8,652 nt of DNA from contig JAFEEK010000240.1 of the NCBI GenBank assembly GCA_018241165.1, positions 1 through 8,652 of the forward strand, written 5' to 3'. Positions within the stretch are counted from its first letter, which is position 1. Each line of letters opens with the position of its first letter. The stretch comes from Pseudomonadota bacterium (GTDB lineage Bacteria > Pseudomonadota > Gammaproteobacteria > Xanthomonadales > Rhodanobacteraceae). Under the pieces are notes generated by a model. The model searched no databases. It was given only the letters and a program-made list of their open reading frames with translations, and was not told the origin of the DNA. The position numbers were made by a program, and so were the translations under genes. Below, piece after piece: positions 7,119 to 8,652 of the stretch.

Positions 7119-8188
7119 GCCGCGATCCGGCATTGGCCGGTGCCCAGCGCGTCGAGCACGGCGGCGGTCACGTCCTGCGTGCGCGCGCTGCCGCCCAGGT
7201 CCGGCGTCAGCACGCCGCGTTCGATCGTCGCAACGACGGCGTTTTCGATGTCGGCCGCCGCGTGCTCCAGATCCAGCGAATGGCGCAACAACAGCGCCGC
7301 GCTCAGGATCGCGCCGAGCGGATTGGCCAATCCCTTGCCGGCGATATCCGGCGCCGCGCCATGGATCGGTTCGTACAAACCGGCCTTGCCATCGCCGAGC
7401 GAGGCCGACGGCAACACGCCGAGCGAACCGGCCAGCGCCGCGGCCTCGTCGGTGAGAATGTCGCCGAACAGGTTTTCGGTGACGATCACGTCGTAGGCGG
7501 CGGGACGCGTCAACAGCAGCATCGCCATCGAATCGACGAGCTGGTGTTCGAGCAGCACGTCCGGAAACTCGCGCGCCACGCGCGTCACCGTGCTGCGCCA
7601 CAGGCGCGAGGTTTCCAGCACGTTGGCCTTGTCCACGTGGGTGACGCGCTTGCGCCGCAGGCGCGCAAACTCGAACGCGCGGCGCGTCACGCGCTCGATC
7701 TCGGCGACCGTGTAGCGGCACTCGTCGGTGGCGCCCAGATCGGTGCGCGTCTTTGCGCCGAAGTACGCGCCGCCGGTCAGTTCGCGCAGGAACAGCATGT
7801 CCACGTCGCGCAGTTTTTCGTTCTTCAACGGCGACAAAGTCGCCAGGTTCGGATGCACGCGCACCGGCCGCAGGTTGGCGAACACGCCCAGTCCGGCGCG
7901 CAGCGCCAGCAAGCCCTGCTCGGGTCGCACCTTCGCGTTCGGGTCCGACCACTTCGGCCCGCCGACCGCGCCGAGCAGTACGGCGTCGGCGCTCGTGCAC
8001 GCCGCCAGCGTTTGCGGCGGCAGCGGGTCGCCGCACGCGTCGATCGCCGCGCCGCCGATCGGATGCTCTCCGAATTCGAACCGATAGCCGCCGTCGCTTG
8101 CGGCGACGGCGTGCAGAACCGCAACGGCTGCGGCGGTGACTTCGGGCCCGATGCCATCGCCGGGCAGGACTGCAATCTTGGCTTTCAT
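7115..8188 (-). CDS. leuB: 3-isopropylmalate dehydrogenase LeuB
   Basis: The NAD-dependent enzyme oxidises and decarboxylates 3-isopropylmalate to 2-oxoisocaproate, the last leucine-specific step before transamination. The product is 357 residues, a normal length for LeuB. It opens with PGDGIGPEV (9-17). Further landmarks are GAVGGPKW, the arginine-bearing [14 protein letters not shown] segment, [11 protein letters not shown], the catalytic lysine in DKANVL (K187), the metal-binding aspartates D219, D243 and D247 (VDSMAM and GDILTDEAA), and the NAD-pocket stretch [17 protein letters not shown]. The ATG at 8188 is chosen because protein similarity starts there, it overlaps the leuD stop as ATGA, and AAAGGAG lies 6 bases upstream. 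The frame stays open further upstream, but that part has no LeuB homology and lies within leuD. The TGA stop overlaps the ilvD start as another ATGA. Confidence 0.97.
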   Translation of the reverse strand: MKAKIAVLPGDGIGPEVTAAAVAVLHAVAASDGGYRFEFGEHPIGGAAIDACGDPLPPQTLAACTSADAVLLGAVGGPKWSDPNAKVRPEQGLLALRAGLGVFANLRPVRVHPNLATLSPLKNEKLRDVDMLFLRELTGGAYFGAKTRTDLGATDECRYTVAEIERVTRRAFEFARLRRKRVTHVDKANVLETSRLWRSTVTRVAREFPDVLLEHQLVDSMAMLLLTRPAAYDVIVTENLFGDILTDEAAALAGSLGVLPSASLGDGKAGLYEPIHGAAPDIAGKGLANPLGAILSAALLLRHSLDLEHAAADIENAVVATIERGVLTPDLGGSARTQDVTAAVLDALGTGQCRIAA

Positions 8189-8652
8189 GCGACTCTCCTT
8201 TGTTCGAATTCCGATATGACGTCGATGTGTTGCAACAGGAAACCGAGCTGGTCCATCCCTTCGAGCAGGCACTGCCGCGCGAACGGTTCGAGCTCGAACG
8301 AAATGCGTCCGCCGTCCGGCAGCTCGATGAAGCCCTGCGCCACGTCGATGGCGAGTTCGATGCCCGGATGCTCGATCAGGTACTGGTGTTCGCGTGCATC
8401 GAGCGCTAGCGCAAGCAATCCGTTCTTGAGCGCATTGCCGCGAAAGATGTCGGCGATCTGGCTCGACAGCACGGCACGGAATCCGAAATCCGCCAGCGCC
8501 CACGGCGCGTGTTCGCGCGAGGAGCCGCAGCCGAAGTTGCGGCCGGCGACGAGGACCTCGCAACCGCGCGACTCGGGTTTGTTCAGGACGAAGTCCGGAT
8601 CGGGCGAGCCGTCGGCGCGATAGCGCCAATCGTGGAACAGCGCCTTGCCCAG
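8185..8652 (-). CDS. leuD: 3-isopropylmalate dehydratase small subunit LeuD (5' end outside window)
   Basis: This is the C-terminal 155 residues of the small subunit of isopropylmalate isomerase, which with LeuC interconverts 2- and 3-isopropylmalate in leucine synthesis in the cytoplasm. The open frame enters from the window edge and ends at a TGA at 8187-8185. Clear family signatures are PDPDFVLN (fragment residues 17-24), then [15 protein letters not shown] (39-53), the substrate-specificity swivel-domain motif, then [14 protein letters not shown], and near the end [16 protein letters not shown]. The family is usually about 200-215 residues, so roughly 50-60 N-terminal residues are missing. 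LeuC carries the Fe-S cluster and is expected just upstream, outside the window. The stop overlaps the leuB start as ATGA (8188-8185), which suggests translational coupling. An internal ATG at 8472 is not the start, because conserved LeuD sequence continues upstream of it. Confidence 0.96.
   Translation of the reverse strand: MGKALFHDWRYRADGSPDPDFVLNKPESRGCEVLVAGRNFGCGSSREHAPWALADFGFRAVLSSQIADIFRGNALKNGLLALALDAREHQYLIEHPGIELAIDVAQGFIELPDGGRISFELEPFARQCLLEGMDQLGFLLQHIDVISEFEQRRVA
8195..8201 (-). promoter_or_regulatory. Shine-Dalgarno site of leuB inside the leuD 3' end
   Basis: On the minus strand the sequence reads AAAGGAG, 6 bases before the leuB ATG. It lies within the last codons of leuD. 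It is the strongest ribosome binding site in the window and fixes the leuB start, even though the upstream frame is open. Confidence 0.8.

Noticed and set aside
5397..7496. Long plus-strand open frame of about 699 codons opposite ilvD and leuB
   Set aside because: It is a mirror of the ilvD codon structure with no recognisable domain, and it spans two real genes and their junction.
7040..8623. Plus-strand open frame of about 527 codons opposite leuB and leuD
   Set aside because: It is the antisense mirror of leuB and leuD, and its Arg/His/Gln-rich translation matches no family.
8186..8629. N-terminal extension of leuB from an upstream in-frame ATG at 8629
   Set aside because: That stretch is Arg-rich and out of frame within leuD, which is clearly coding there. 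LeuB homology and the Shine-Dalgarno both point to 8188.
1..8652. Mobile elements, CRISPR arrays, tRNA/rRNA genes, phage or defence genes
   Set aside because: No transposase, repeat array, terminal inverted repeats, attachment-site duplication or RNA gene signature was seen; nearly all bases are accounted for by biosynthetic genes.

Overview
The window is a GC-rich, tightly packed stretch of bacterial chromosome with every gene on the minus strand. It is dominated by a branched-chain amino acid (BCAA) biosynthesis operon. Read 5'->3' on the minus strand (high to low coordinates) the order is leuD (5' end outside the window), leuB, ilvD, ilvC, ilvB/ilvG (acetohydroxyacid synthase large subunit), ilvM-like (short ACT small subunit) and ilvA. 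A 70-base gap then leads to the start of a secreted Asp-box (BNR) beta-propeller protein that runs off the low-coordinate edge. GC content, the ilvC-ilvB-ilvM-ilvA order and the Asp-box protein type suggest a gammaproteobacterium of the Xanthomonadales (perhaps Rhodanobacteraceae-like). This is inference from memory of such genomes, not a database result.

Layout: 8652-8185 leuD (C-terminal 155 residues), 8188-7115 leuB, 7118-5454 ilvD, 5427-4411 ilvC, 4403-2553 ilvB, 2540-2289 ilvM-like, 2292-736 ilvA, 665-1 Asp-box protein. Junctions are very tight. There are three ATGA overlaps (leuD/leuB, leuB/ilvD, ilvM/ilvA) and gaps of 7, 12 and 26 bases elsewhere, with two Shine-Dalgarno sequences overlapping the preceding stop codon. 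No internal promoter, terminator, riboswitch, leader peptide or RNA gene could be recognised, so promoter and any attenuator should lie upstream of position 8652. No stretch over 300 bases lacks a gene.

Pathway logic: IlvA makes 2-oxobutanoate from threonine. The synthase (IlvB plus the ACT subunit), IlvC and IlvD form the shared isoleucine/valine pathway and yield 2-oxoisovalerate. LeuD (with LeuC, expected upstream) and LeuB carry that branch on toward leucine. leuA, leuC and the transaminase ilvE are not seen. All catalytic residues checked are present, so the enzymes look functional.

I do not see an undescribed biological system here; this is mainly ordinary biosynthetic DNA. Points worth a second look are the unusual sequence type of the synthase large subunit, its minimal one-domain regulatory partner, the short three-cysteine IlvD embedded in the operon, the fused leu-ilv gene order, and the secreted propeller protein placed directly after the operon.
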